The notes beneath the pieces were generated by a model that saw only the letters and a program-made list of their open reading frames with translations, was not told the origin of the DNA and did not search any database. Shown here piece after piece: positions 6,355-11,535 of a stretch of 11,535 nucleotides of DNA (positions are counted from its first letter, which is position 1; every line of letters starts with the position of its first letter). The translations under genes were made by a program, and so were the position numbers. The stretch is from Verrucomicrobiales bacterium (GTDB taxonomy: Bacteria > Verrucomicrobiota > Verrucomicrobiia > Methylacidiphilales > JAAUTS01): assembly GCA_031279715.1 (NCBI GenBank), contig JAITHY010000149.1, forward strand, positions 1-11,535, read 5' to 3'.

Positions 6355-6360
6355 CCTCCT
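6355..6360 (-). promoter_or_regulatory. Ribosome binding site of ssuA
   Basis: Perfect AGGAGG on the minus strand, six bases before the ATG at 6348. It decides the start against the longer open frame that runs into korC. Confidence 0.85.
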
Positions 6361-6385
6361 GGTTGATTTGGTTTGAGCCGGGCAT

Positions 6386-6927
6386 TCATGCCGCCACCTC
6401 GTTGTGACGCGCACAGCCCAGTTCAAAAGCCCGCCGGTTCTCGGCGGAAAATTTCGGCGTCCGCTCCGTCAGCGCGCGCAAAAAATCGCCGGCGCTGATG
6501 AACAGCCGCAGACGCCGCGCGAGGGCGCCCAGAAAAATGATGTTGGCGAAAATTTCCCGCCCGAAATTTTCCAGCGCCAAATCCTTCGCCGGCAACGCCT
6601 CGTGCCGGGCCGCTGACCATGACCGGTCAGGCTTAACATACGCCGGGTCGAACAAAATCACGCCGTCGCCGACACCGTCCGCGAAGCGCGCGTACGCGGA
6701 GCGTGACAGGGCGCAAAAAAATCCGGACGCTCAACCACGGGACTGTCAATCGCCTCGTCCGCCATCACAACCTGGCTGCGCACATAGCCGCCGCGTGTCT
6801 CGGTTCCGTGGCTGACGAGCATCGTCGCGTGCCGGCCGGCATGCACGGCGGCGGTGGCGAGAATTTGTCCCAGCTTCACGACGCCCTGCCCGCCGAAGCC
6901 GCTGATGAGAATTTCAACGCGTGTCAT
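6386..6927 (-). pseudogene. korC: 2-oxoacid:ferredoxin oxidoreductase gamma subunit, frameshifted
   Basis: Gamma subunit of the KorABC/VOR-type enzyme. The N-terminal frame from 6927 gives the family hallmark MTRVEILISGFGGQGVVKLGQIL, then GTETRGGYVRSQVV and VVERPDFF. The rest, from CALSRSAYARFADGV through ILFDPAYV to the stop at 6386, lies in another frame. The switch is at the run of seven T (minus strand of 6715-6721). One more T restores a single 180-residue protein, the normal size of a gamma subunit. A homopolymer length error is therefore the simplest reading; transcriptional slippage at the run could also make full-length product. It overlaps korB by 14 bases and has AAGGCGG before its start. 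The C-terminal segment has the usual NIIFLGAL strand. Confidence 0.85.
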
Positions 6928-7771
6928 GACCGCCGCCTTCCCGGATTTTTTTTGTGAACGCCCGCAACTGCTCGCCGAACTCCGGCGTCGTGTCATGCCC
7001 GGCGCGGTGAAAAATTCCCGTCTTGAATGTCAGCTCGCTGGCTGGAAATTCCGCTGACGGTGACGGGTTGGTGCGGTCACGCAGCCAGCGGTGAGCGTCA
7101 GCGGGCTGGCGAATGCCGGGCGCCTTGCTGAAAAAATGGGTCACGCACGGATAAATAATATGCACGAGCGAGAAACCCCTGTGCTCAATCGCCTGCCGAA
7201 TGCCGCTGACCGCGTTGCGCCCCTCGACACTTGTGTAACGCGCCAGAAAACCCGCGCCCGCCGCGCGCAGCATATCAAGAATGTCGCGCCCGTTTTGCAT
7301 CCAGTTCGGGTCTTGCATCCCGTGCGGGCTGCTGTCGGTCACCGCGCCATCGGGCGTCGTCCACGCATATTGCCCGCCGGTGGATTGGTAGCCAAAATTG
7401 TCCGCGACGATGACAGTCAGGTCCGCGTTGCGCCGCGCGCAATGCAACAGGTGCAGCAAGCCGATGCCGAAGGCGTCGCCGTCGCCGACTGTCAGCAGGA
7501 TTTTTTTCTCCGGAGGCAGCGCCAGCCGCAGGCCCGTCGCCAGCGCGTACACGCGCCCGTGGGTGCCGGCGAAATTGTCGCCCTTCCAGGTGTTGAAAAT
7601 CTGCCGCCCCGTGCAGCCAATGCCGGCGCCCCACACCAGATCACCGTCAGCGATTCCCAACTGTTCAATTGCCAGCAAAATTTTCTTGTGCACCTGTCCC
7701 AAACCACAACCGGCGCAGGCGGTGCTGAGCGCCTTGCGCGGCTTCAAATATTTCGTCGCAAGCCGGTCCAT
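6914..7771 (-). CDS. korB: 2-oxoacid:ferredoxin oxidoreductase beta subunit (TPP-binding)
   Basis: The intact 285-residue beta subunit, which binds thiamine diphosphate and, with alpha and gamma, interconverts a 2-oxoacid plus CoA and acyl-CoA plus CO2 with ferredoxin as electron carrier. The TPP/Mg site is GDGDA (97-101) with Asn125 in IVADNFGYQSTGGQ. Probable [4Fe-4S] ligands are Cys19 and Cys22 (CAGC), Cys53 (GIGCTGR) and Cys209 (YPC). The start at 7771 gives MDRLATKYLKP; AGGAGG lies 12 bases upstream, rather far, but no better in-frame start exists closer. It lies 4 bases after the korA stop and overlaps korC. 2-oxoglutarate, branched-chain or aryl 2-oxoacids are all possible substrates. 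Confidence 0.93.
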   Translation of the reverse strand: MDRLATKYLKPRKALSTACAGCGLGQVHKKILLAIEQLGIADGDLVWGAGIGCTGRQIFNTWKGDNFAGTHGRVYALATGLRLALPPEKKILLTVGDGDAFGIGLLHLLHCARRNADLTVIVADNFGYQSTGGQYAWTTPDGAVTDSSPHGMQDPNWMQNGRDILDMLRAAGAGFLARYTSVEGRNAVSGIRQAIEHRGFSLVHIIYPCVTHFFSKAPGIRQPADAHRWLRDRTNPSPSAEFPASELTFKTGIFHRAGHDTTPEFGEQLRAFTKKIREGGGHDTR

Positions 7772-7783
7772 AATTTTACCACG

Positions 7784-7789
7784 CCTCCT
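7784..7789 (-). promoter_or_regulatory. Ribosome binding site of korB
   Basis: AGGAGG on the minus strand, inside the last codons of korA and 12 bases before the korB ATG. The spacing is longer than usual. Confidence 0.6.
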
Positions 7790-7801
7790 TTGCAAAAGGG
7801 T

Positions 7802-7835
7802 CGCTGACCGTCAGCGGCCGACCCGCTGACAGTGA
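7802..7835. repeat. Double copy of the interspersed motif at the 3' end of korA
   Basis: A 15-base perfect palindrome, CGCTGAC-C-GTCAGCG (7802-7816), is followed after 7 bases by CGCTGACAGTGAC (7824-7836). It is translated in KorA as Leu-Ser-Ala-Gly-Arg-Pro-Leu-Thr-Val-Ser-Asp, close to the C-terminus. This is the clearest full-length palindrome in the window. Confidence 0.8.
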
Positions 7836-8117
7836 CCGCGCGGCTTCGACGAGTTCCGCCACGCCCGGCAACTCGCCGCAACGGCCGAGAAAATGCGCCC
7901 CGCCGCCGCCGGCGCGCTGTATCTCGCGCACCAATTGCCCGTCATAATTCAATTCCACCGACAACCATTTCACAGGCCGCTGACGGTGAAAAATTTCGTC
8001 GGGAAACGGCCACAGCGTCCTCAGCCGCAGCGCGCCCGCTTTCAACCCCTGCCGCCGCGCCTCACGCACCGCGCTTTTCACCACACGCGACGGACTGCCG
8101 TAGGCGACGAAAATCAC

Positions 8118-8130
8118 GTCAGCGTCAGCG
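8118..8130. repeat. Tandem half-sites of the motif in korA (first)
   Basis: GTCAGCGTCAGCG: two GTCAGCG cores sharing one base, read on the minus strand as Ala-Asp-Ala-Asp. An identical 13-mer lies at 8379-8391. Confidence 0.6.
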
Positions 8131-8378
8131 ACCTCGATTTCCTCCGCGCGCGGTAACAGGTGGCGGTTGTTGCACACTTTGTAAATCAAGCGCCAGGCGT
8201 GCTTGTGCTGCGCCTCAACCTCCTCCGTGTCAAAACCCTCCTCGGTCGGCGTCCAGTCCGAGCACGCCGCGCCGGTGTTGCGCCCGAGCACCACCGGCGA
8301 CACGTCAAGGTCAGCGGTCGTGGGATAAAAATCCGGGCCGGGATGCGCCTTGCGCTCCGCAACGCGCAAGCCCAGCGC

Positions 8379-8391
8379 GTCAGCGTCAGCG
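8379..8391. repeat. Tandem half-sites of the motif in korA (second)
   Basis: GTCAGCGTCAGCG, identical to 8118-8130 and again read as Ala-Asp-Ala-Asp, 261 bases away in the same gene and frame. Confidence 0.6.
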
Positions 8392-8963
8392 GATGTCTCC
8401 GGCAGCGGCAGCGTCTCCCAGCCGTCGATGACGATTTGGTCGGCGAGCAGCGTGATGGGCATTCTAAATCGCTCCGCCAAATAGAACGCCTCGACCGTCA
8501 GCGTGAACGCCTACTGCGCGCAATTCGGCGCGAGCACGATGCTTTCAAAATTGCCGCCGTGCGTCGGGTAGCGGCTCAAATAAAACTCGCCCTGACCCGG
8601 CGCGCCCGTGATGCCGCTGACCGGGCCGACGCGCTGCGCATTGACCACGACGACCGGAATCTCGCTGCCCAACGCCCAGCCATACGGGTCGGCGAACAAA
8701 ATGTAACCCGACCCCGACGTCGCCGTCACCGCCTTCAACCCGCCAAGCGCACCGCCGACGCACACGTGCAGCGCCACCAGCTCGTCCTCCGTCTGCACGT
8801 AGTAACCGCCCGCGAGCGGCATCCGCCGCGACATGTTCTCCGCGATTTCCGTCGCCGGGGTGATGGGGTAGCCCGCGAACAACTGGCAGCCCGCGAAAAT
8901 CGCGCCCTCAGTGATGGCGGCGTTGCCCGTGTCAAAAATTCGTCTCATTAATTCGCCCCTCCG

Positions 8964-8976
8964 GTGACGGTCAGCG
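8964..8976. repeat. Motif copy abutting the korA ribosome binding site
   Basis: GTGACGGTCAGCG, the same 13-mer as in the ssuA signal peptide. It encodes Leu-Thr-Val-Thr near the ferredoxin C-terminus and ends directly before the GGAGGGG of korA. Confidence 0.6.
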
Positions 8977-9330
8977 GCTCCACGTCCAGCGCAAAATCCG
9001 GACAGGCATAATAGCAGGCCAGGCAGCCGACGCATTGCTCCGGCCGCGCCGCTGACATCGGCCGGAAGCCGCGCGAATTGAATTGCCCGCTGACACTGAA
9101 CACCTCGCGCGGGCAAACCCCGGCGCAACATCCGCAAGCCTTGCAACTCTCCGCGCTGATGATGACGCGAAATTTTTTCACAATCGCCCGCGGTTGGTCG
9201 CGCGGAATTTTTTCAAGCAGCCGCGCCCGCTGAATCTTGCCGTTCGGCCCCTTGGGAAACTGGCTGATGAAAAACACCCGCCGCGGGGTCTTGAACTCCG
9301 CGAGCCGCGCGCGGCAATGCGCGATGACCT

Positions 9331-9345
9331 CGCTGACGGTCAGCT
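9331..9345. repeat. Palindromic motif copy in the ligase C-terminal domain
   Basis: CGCTGACGGTCAGCT, with GCTGAC-G-GTCAGC perfectly symmetric. It is read on the minus strand as Leu-Thr-Val-Ser where ligases commonly have a Leu-Thr-Glu-Glu-Glu type turn, so the motif seems accommodated in a tolerant loop. Confidence 0.65.
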
Positions 9346-10309
9346 TCCAGCCCGGGCGAAACCGCACGAACGCCGCGACTTCCTCGCCGTACAATTCGTC
9401 CGGCACGCCAACCGCGGCGGCAAGCTCAACAGCGGGCAGTTCGTGCAACACCTCGTCAATTTCGCGCGGCGAAATTTTTTCCCCGGCGCGGTTGATGAGT
9501 TCCTTTTTGCGCCCCGTCAAAAATAAATAACCGTCCGCGTCAAAGTAACCGAAGTCGCCGGTGAGGAACCAGCCGTCGCGAAAACTTTTTCGTTTTCCGC
9601 AATATTTTGCCAATAACCGACGCTGACGCTCGGCCCGCGCACGGCGACCTCGCCGCTGACGCTCACCGGTAGCGGGTTGAAATGCCCGTCCACCACGATG
9701 AGTTCATTGCCAGCGGGCAAGCCGACGGAACCGGCTTTGCGTTTTTTCGGCGGCAGCGGATTGGTCGCCACCTGACTGCCGATCTCGGACAAACCGTAAG
9801 CCTCGATGACCGGCACGCCGAACGTATTTTCAAATTTTTTCAAAATAGTGACTGTCAGCAGCGCCGAAATATCGAGCGCCCTGTCCCGCGGCCGCGAAAG
9901 CAGGATGGACAAAATCGTCGGCGCCGCGCTGAACCACGTGGCGTGACTGTCCGCGATCCAGCGCCAGAAATTTGACGCGCTGAACTTGCGCGGCACCACG
10001 GCGCGCCCGCCCGCGAGCGCCGTGGAAATGAGCGTGATGACCAGCCCGTTGATGTGAAAAAACGGCAGCACACACAACACGGTGTCGCTGACCGTGAGCC
10101 GGTGACCATCGCGGATGAATCCGGCCTCCGCCAGCAAATTCTCGTGCGACAGCACCACACCCTTCGGCGTTCCGGTTGAACCTGAGGTGAACAGCAGCAG
10201 CGCCTCGTCATGGTCAGCGGCGCCCGTGAAAATTTCCCAGCGCCCCCGCGAAAACACCCTCGCCCCGATTTCTTCCCCGCCAACCCAAAACCGGCGCGGG
10301 CGATTTTCC

Positions 10310-10322
10310 GTCACCGTCAGCG
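10310..10322. repeat. 13-base motif copy CGCTGACGGTGAC in the ligase (first)
   Basis: GTCACCGTCAGCG on the plus strand. The same 13-mer occurs at 10529-10541, at 3560-3572 in the NYN gene, and in the other orientation at 7052-7064 in korB. Here it encodes Leu-Thr-Val-Thr. Confidence 0.7.
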
Positions 10323-10528
10323 CGGAATTTTTATTCATCACCACCGCTCCGGCGCCTGACAGCGCGAGTATTTTTTTTAACTCAACGTCCGTTAACTCCG
10401 GATTCAATGGCACTGCCGACGCTCCCGCCAGCAGCACGCCCAAAAACACCACCGCCCAGGCCGGACTGTTCCCCATGACCACGGCGACGCGCTGACCGTG
10501 ACCGACTCCCGCGTCCCGCAATTGCTCC

Positions 10529-10541
10529 GTCACCGTCAGCG
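10529..10541. repeat. 13-base motif copy CGCTGACGGTGAC in the ligase (second)
   Basis: Second identical copy, 219 bases from the first, encoding Leu-Thr-Val-Thr near the ligase N-terminus. Another core, CGCTGACCGTGAC, lies at 10490-10502. Confidence 0.7.
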
Positions 10542-10686
10542 CCAGCCGATAAGTTTCCGCGTACGACCACGAAAACTTTTCCTCCGGCGATGACAAAAAC
10601 ACACGCGCCCCATTTAATTCCGCCCGCCGCGCCAATAATTGCGGCAGGGAAGTGAATTTTTTCAATTGTTCGCACTTAAAACCCAT

Positions 10687-10817
10687 AAATTAAACTTGAA
10701 ATATAAGATTTATTTTTTATTTATAAAAATTATCAAAATAATATGATTTTTTGTGGTTGCCTAATTTAACAGATAAAAACAACTGTCATTCCAACCCAAA
10801 CCATCTATTATGAGGTC
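10687..10817. other. AT-rich divergent intergenic region
   Basis: 131 bases between the operon start and the phosphodiesterase gene, strongly AT-rich from about 10687 to 10780 and in sharp contrast with the GC-rich genes. It must hold the operon promoter. On the minus strand TTGATA (10735-10730) and a TATATT nearer the ATG are possible elements, but spacing and matches are poor, so I do not call a promoter. It contains no copy of the interspersed motif. Confidence 0.6.
10783..10811 (+). promoter_or_regulatory. Promoter of the phosphodiesterase gene, predicted leaderless
   Basis: -35 CTGTCA (10783-10788, 4/6) and -10 TATTAT (10806-10811, 5/6) with a 17-base spacer. Six bases (GAGGTC) then separate the -10 from the ATG at 10818, the same distance as in the NYN-gene promoter, placing +1 at or near the start codon. 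The GAGG in between could alternatively act as a ribosome binding site, but only if transcription starts further upstream. Confidence 0.45.
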
Positions 10818-11267
10818 ATGCGTATCGCCGTTCTCTCCGACACTCACGATCACCTGCCCGCCGCAGTCACCGACACCTTGCGCGCCGCTGATGTTGACGA
10901 AATCTGGCACCTGGGCGATGTCACCGGCCCGTCTTTGCTTGATGAATTGCTCACCATCAGCGCCCCCCTCCGCGTTGTGCGCGGCAACTGCGATTATAAT
11001 CACGACTGGCCGCTCATCATCGACCGCGCCATCAGCGGCGTCCGGTTTCGCCTGCAACACCTCCCGCCCGCCGCGCGTCAATTTCCCGCTGACATTGACA
11101 TTCTCCTGCACGGCCACACCCACGTCCCGCGCGACGAGACCGTCAGCGGCCTCCGCCTTCTCAACCCCGGCTCCGTCGGCAAACCCAACAAAGGCGCGCC
11201 ACCCAGCTTCGCATTCCTGAGCGTCGGCGCCAGCGGCGAAATCTCCTGGGAAAGCAAGCTCATTTGA
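10818..11267 (+). CDS. YfcE-like metallophosphodiesterase
   Basis: A 149-residue calcineurin-like phosphoesterase of the YfcE/MJ0936 family, which binds two divalent metals and cleaves phosphodiesters; natural substrates are mostly unknown. Metal-site motifs are SDTHD (Asp8, His10), HLGDV (Asp34), RGNCD (Asn57) and LLHGHTH (His98, His100, His102), followed by LNPGSVGKP, a strong family mark. A His corresponding to the usual Thr/His-Gly before the last motif is less clear (His81 in LQHLPP). The start at 10818 puts the first strand MRIAVLSDTHD exactly at the N-terminus. It is transcribed away from the operon. Motif copies inside it (11087-11093, 11142-11148) are read as Pro-Ala-Asp-Ile-Asp and Thr-Val-Ser-Gly. 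Confidence 0.9.
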   Translation: MRIAVLSDTHDHLPAAVTDTLRAADVDEIWHLGDVTGPSLLDELLTISAPLRVVRGNCDYNHDWPLIIDRAISGVRFRLQHLPPAARQFPADIDILLHGHTHVPRDETVSGLRLLNPGSVGKPNKGAPPSFAFLSVGASGEISWESKLI

Positions 11268-11359
11268 TCTTTCCGCCGCTGAGGGTGACAAACCTTGGCG
11301 CCTGGGGGAAGGTGTGAGAGTCGGCGGGGCCAAGTGGAGTTCTGTCAATCCCGCGGGTG

Positions 11360-11391
11360 CCCCGCGCTGAGGTTCAACGTCAGCGGCGGGG
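11360..11391. terminator. Strong GC hairpin built from two facing motif halves, possible terminator
   Basis: Left arm CCCCGCGCTGA (11360-11370) pairs with right arm TCAGCGGCGGGG (11380-11391) with one bulged base and a 9-base loop. The position between convergent genes suits a bidirectional terminator, but there is no T run, so termination is inferred only. Confidence 0.4.
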
Positions 11392-11409
11392 ATGAACAAT
11401 TTCCCCCGG

Positions 11410-11436
11410 CGCTGAGGATGCGAGTCAGCGGCTGAC
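11410..11436. repeat. Second hairpin-type motif pair plus inverted tail-to-tail pair
   Basis: CGCTGAGG, six bases, then GTCAGCG (11410-11430) repeats the exact 21-base layout of 11365-11385. It runs into GTCAGC-G-GCTGAC (11424-11436), a palindrome with the half-sites in the opposite arrangement. Confidence 0.6.
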
Positions 11437-11451
11437 CAGCGGGCGGGAGAG

Positions 11452-11535
11452 TTAGAACTGGTATCTGTAACCCGCGTTGAGGCCCCAGGGTTTGTCGAAC
11501 TTGGCGCCGAAGGAGGCCTCGTAGTCGAGGTGGAG
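11452..11535 (-). CDS. Outer-membrane beta-barrel protein, C-terminal end only (cut by window)
   Basis: The last 27 codons and TAA of a gene running off the right edge, too short to be flagged as an open frame by length. The translation has alternating hydrophobic/aromatic residues (LHLDYEASFGAKF, then WGLNAGYRYQF) and ends in Phe. This is typical of the last strands of autotransporter-type or other outer-membrane beta-barrels, whose C-terminal aromatic residue is the BAM recognition signal. The resemblance to autotransporter ends (Asn-Ala-Gly-x-Arg-Tyr-x-Phe) is good, but the passenger or function is not visible. Confidence 0.7.
   Translation of the reverse strand, partial: LHLDYEASFGAKFDKPWGLNAGYRYQF

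Larger units (their letters stand above)
7776..8948 (-). pseudogene. korA: 2-oxoacid:ferredoxin oxidoreductase alpha subunit, interrupted by in-frame TAG
   Basis: Alpha subunit of the KorABC/VOR-type enzyme, 390 codons, typical length. The start at 8948 (MRRIFDTGNAAITEGAIFAG) is supported by GGAGGGG seven bases upstream and shares one base with the previous stop (TAATG). Family marks: YPITP (27-31), the TEDELVALHVCVGGALGG region, ATSGSGYILF, and, after the stop, EAFYLAERFRMPITLLADQ, which continues in exactly the same frame. Codon 146 is TAG (8513-8511), lying between VLAPNCAQ and AFTLTVEAF, where the family usually has Glu; one base change from GAG explains it. TAG also ends the alkyltransferase gene here, so recoding is unlikely. 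It is a nonsense mutation or a sequencing error. Several motif copies lie in the C-terminal half, read as Ala-Asp-Ala-Asp. Confidence 0.88.
8948..10686 (-). pseudogene. AMP-forming acyl-CoA ligase fused to a 2x[4Fe-4S] ferredoxin, frameshifted
   Basis: Adenylate-forming ligase (ANL superfamily) that would activate a carboxylic acid to its CoA thioester, continuing without a stop into a KorD-like ferredoxin. From 10686: P-loop LLFTSGSTGTPKG (about 164-176), FFHINGL, EAYGLSE (295-301) and RGPSVSVGYW. The frame changes at about 9580 (GTTTTCGCGAC; one base missing), then RDGWFLTGDFGYFDADGYLF, the hinge GRKKELINRAGEKI and the catalytic Lys in PKGPNGKIQRARLLE. The ferredoxin part has CKACGCCAGVCP and CVGCLACYYACPDFAL, eight cluster cysteines in all. 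Repaired length is about 579 residues. A GTG at 9181 could start a separate 77-residue ferredoxin but lacks a good binding site. The Ser-Gly-x-Ala-Pro-Leu segment expected before the adenylation Tyr-Gly motif seems deleted. First gene of the operon, with an AT-rich upstream region and no clear Shine-Dalgarno site. Confidence 0.85.
11268..11451. other. Convergent non-coding gap with repeat-derived hairpins
   Basis: 184 bases between the ends of the phosphodiesterase gene and the outer-membrane protein gene. I see no gene. It holds at least four motif-like elements: CCGCTGAGGGTGAC near 11276, the hairpin at 11360-11391, the element at 11410-11430 and the inverted pair at 11424-11436. The pair CTTGGC/GCCAAG around 11294-11335 could form a longer-range stem. 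Confidence 0.6.

Noticed and set aside
6349..6426. Upstream start for ssuA at 6426
   Set aside because: It would overlap the end of korC and put 26 basic residues before the signal peptide; AGGAGG fits the start at 6348.
7091..7807. Open frames antisense to korB and korA (several over 140 codons)
   Set aside because: They arise from GC-rich codon use on the opposite strand. Their Arg/Pro/Ala-rich translations show no domain, while the minus strand encodes well-conserved proteins.
8511..8513. TAG in korA as a recoded amino acid (pyrrolysine or reassigned stop)
   Set aside because: TAG terminates the alkyltransferase gene normally at 2075-2077, there is no special context, and a single base change from GAG is simpler. 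Kept as a finding only for read-level checking.
9578..9590. Programmed -1 frameshift at AAAAAGTTTTC in the ligase
   Set aside because: A tRNA-Phe slip from TTC to TTT is conceivable, but there is no canonical X-XXY-YYZ heptamer in the right register and no evident stimulator. A missing base is simpler given other lesions in the operon.
11294..11335. Long-range CTTGGC/GCCAAG stem in the right-hand gap as a riboswitch or ncRNA
   Set aside because: Only six base pairs are separated by about 30 bases, with no conserved fold I can recognise; too weak to annotate.
3300..11451. CRISPR array made of the short repeats
   Set aside because: The repeats are 7-15 bases, irregularly spaced, in both orientations and mostly inside conserved genes; there are no regular spacers and no cas genes.

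Overview
The window is GC-rich bacterial DNA with tightly packed genes. Outer-membrane signs (a beta-barrel C-terminus ending in Phe at the right edge, a small lipoprotein with a lipobox) point to a diderm. The gene mix, including the tiny lipoprotein ending in a Pro-Trp-Asn-Arg-Pro/Trp-Glu-Gly tail, reminds me of Verrucomicrobiota; this is a guess from family memory and not proven by the sequence.

Layout. (1) 1-2077, plus strand: two overlapping PilT-type pilus-retraction ATPases (the first cut by the window edge) and an overlapping O6-alkylguanine-DNA alkyltransferase, closed by a bidirectional terminator hairpin. (2) 2153-3195, minus strand: a membrane-anchored coiled-coil protein followed by a 63-residue lipoprotein. 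(3) 3310-3756, minus strand: a NYN/PIN-like (YacP-type) nuclease-fold protein with its own, apparently leaderless, promoter. (4) 3803-10686, minus strand: a seven-gene operon. In transcription order it holds an AMP-forming acyl-CoA ligase fused to a 2x[4Fe-4S] ferredoxin, korA, korB and korC of a 2-oxoacid:ferredoxin oxidoreductase, then ssuA, ssuC and ssuB of a sulfonate-type ABC importer. Most junctions overlap or are very short. Four of the seven genes carry a lesion: frameshifts in the ligase, korC and ssuC, and an in-frame TAG in korA. (5) 10687-10817: an AT-rich divergent intergenic region. (6) 10818-11267, plus strand: a YfcE-like phosphodiesterase. (7) 11268-11451: a non-coding convergent gap with repeat-built hairpins. 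(8) 11452-11535, minus strand: the C-terminal end of an outer-membrane beta-barrel protein.

The most unusual signal is not a gene. A short, partly palindromic motif, consensus CGCTGACSGTSA with the 7-base core CGCTGAC/GTCAGCG, is scattered through coding and non-coding DNA. I located 51 cores by eye, where roughly two are expected by composition. Forty-six lie right of position 3300 and only five left of it. Inside genes it is read in several frames, giving recurrent Leu-Thr-Val-Ser/Thr, Val-Ser-Val-Ser and Ala-Asp-Ala-Asp patches. Pairs of it form hairpins in the convergent gap, and one copy sits where the acyl-CoA ligase lacks a conserved segment. It behaves like a highly iterated palindrome (compare cyanobacterial HIP1) or an uptake-sequence-like repeat, but matches neither known sequence.

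Functionally, the ligase-ferredoxin and KorABC proteins look like one module. It would either activate an organic acid to its CoA thioester and reductively carboxylate it to a 2-oxoacid, or run the oxidative reverse. The adjacent importer would bring in a sulfonate or similar small anion; whether its substrate feeds the same pathway is unknown.
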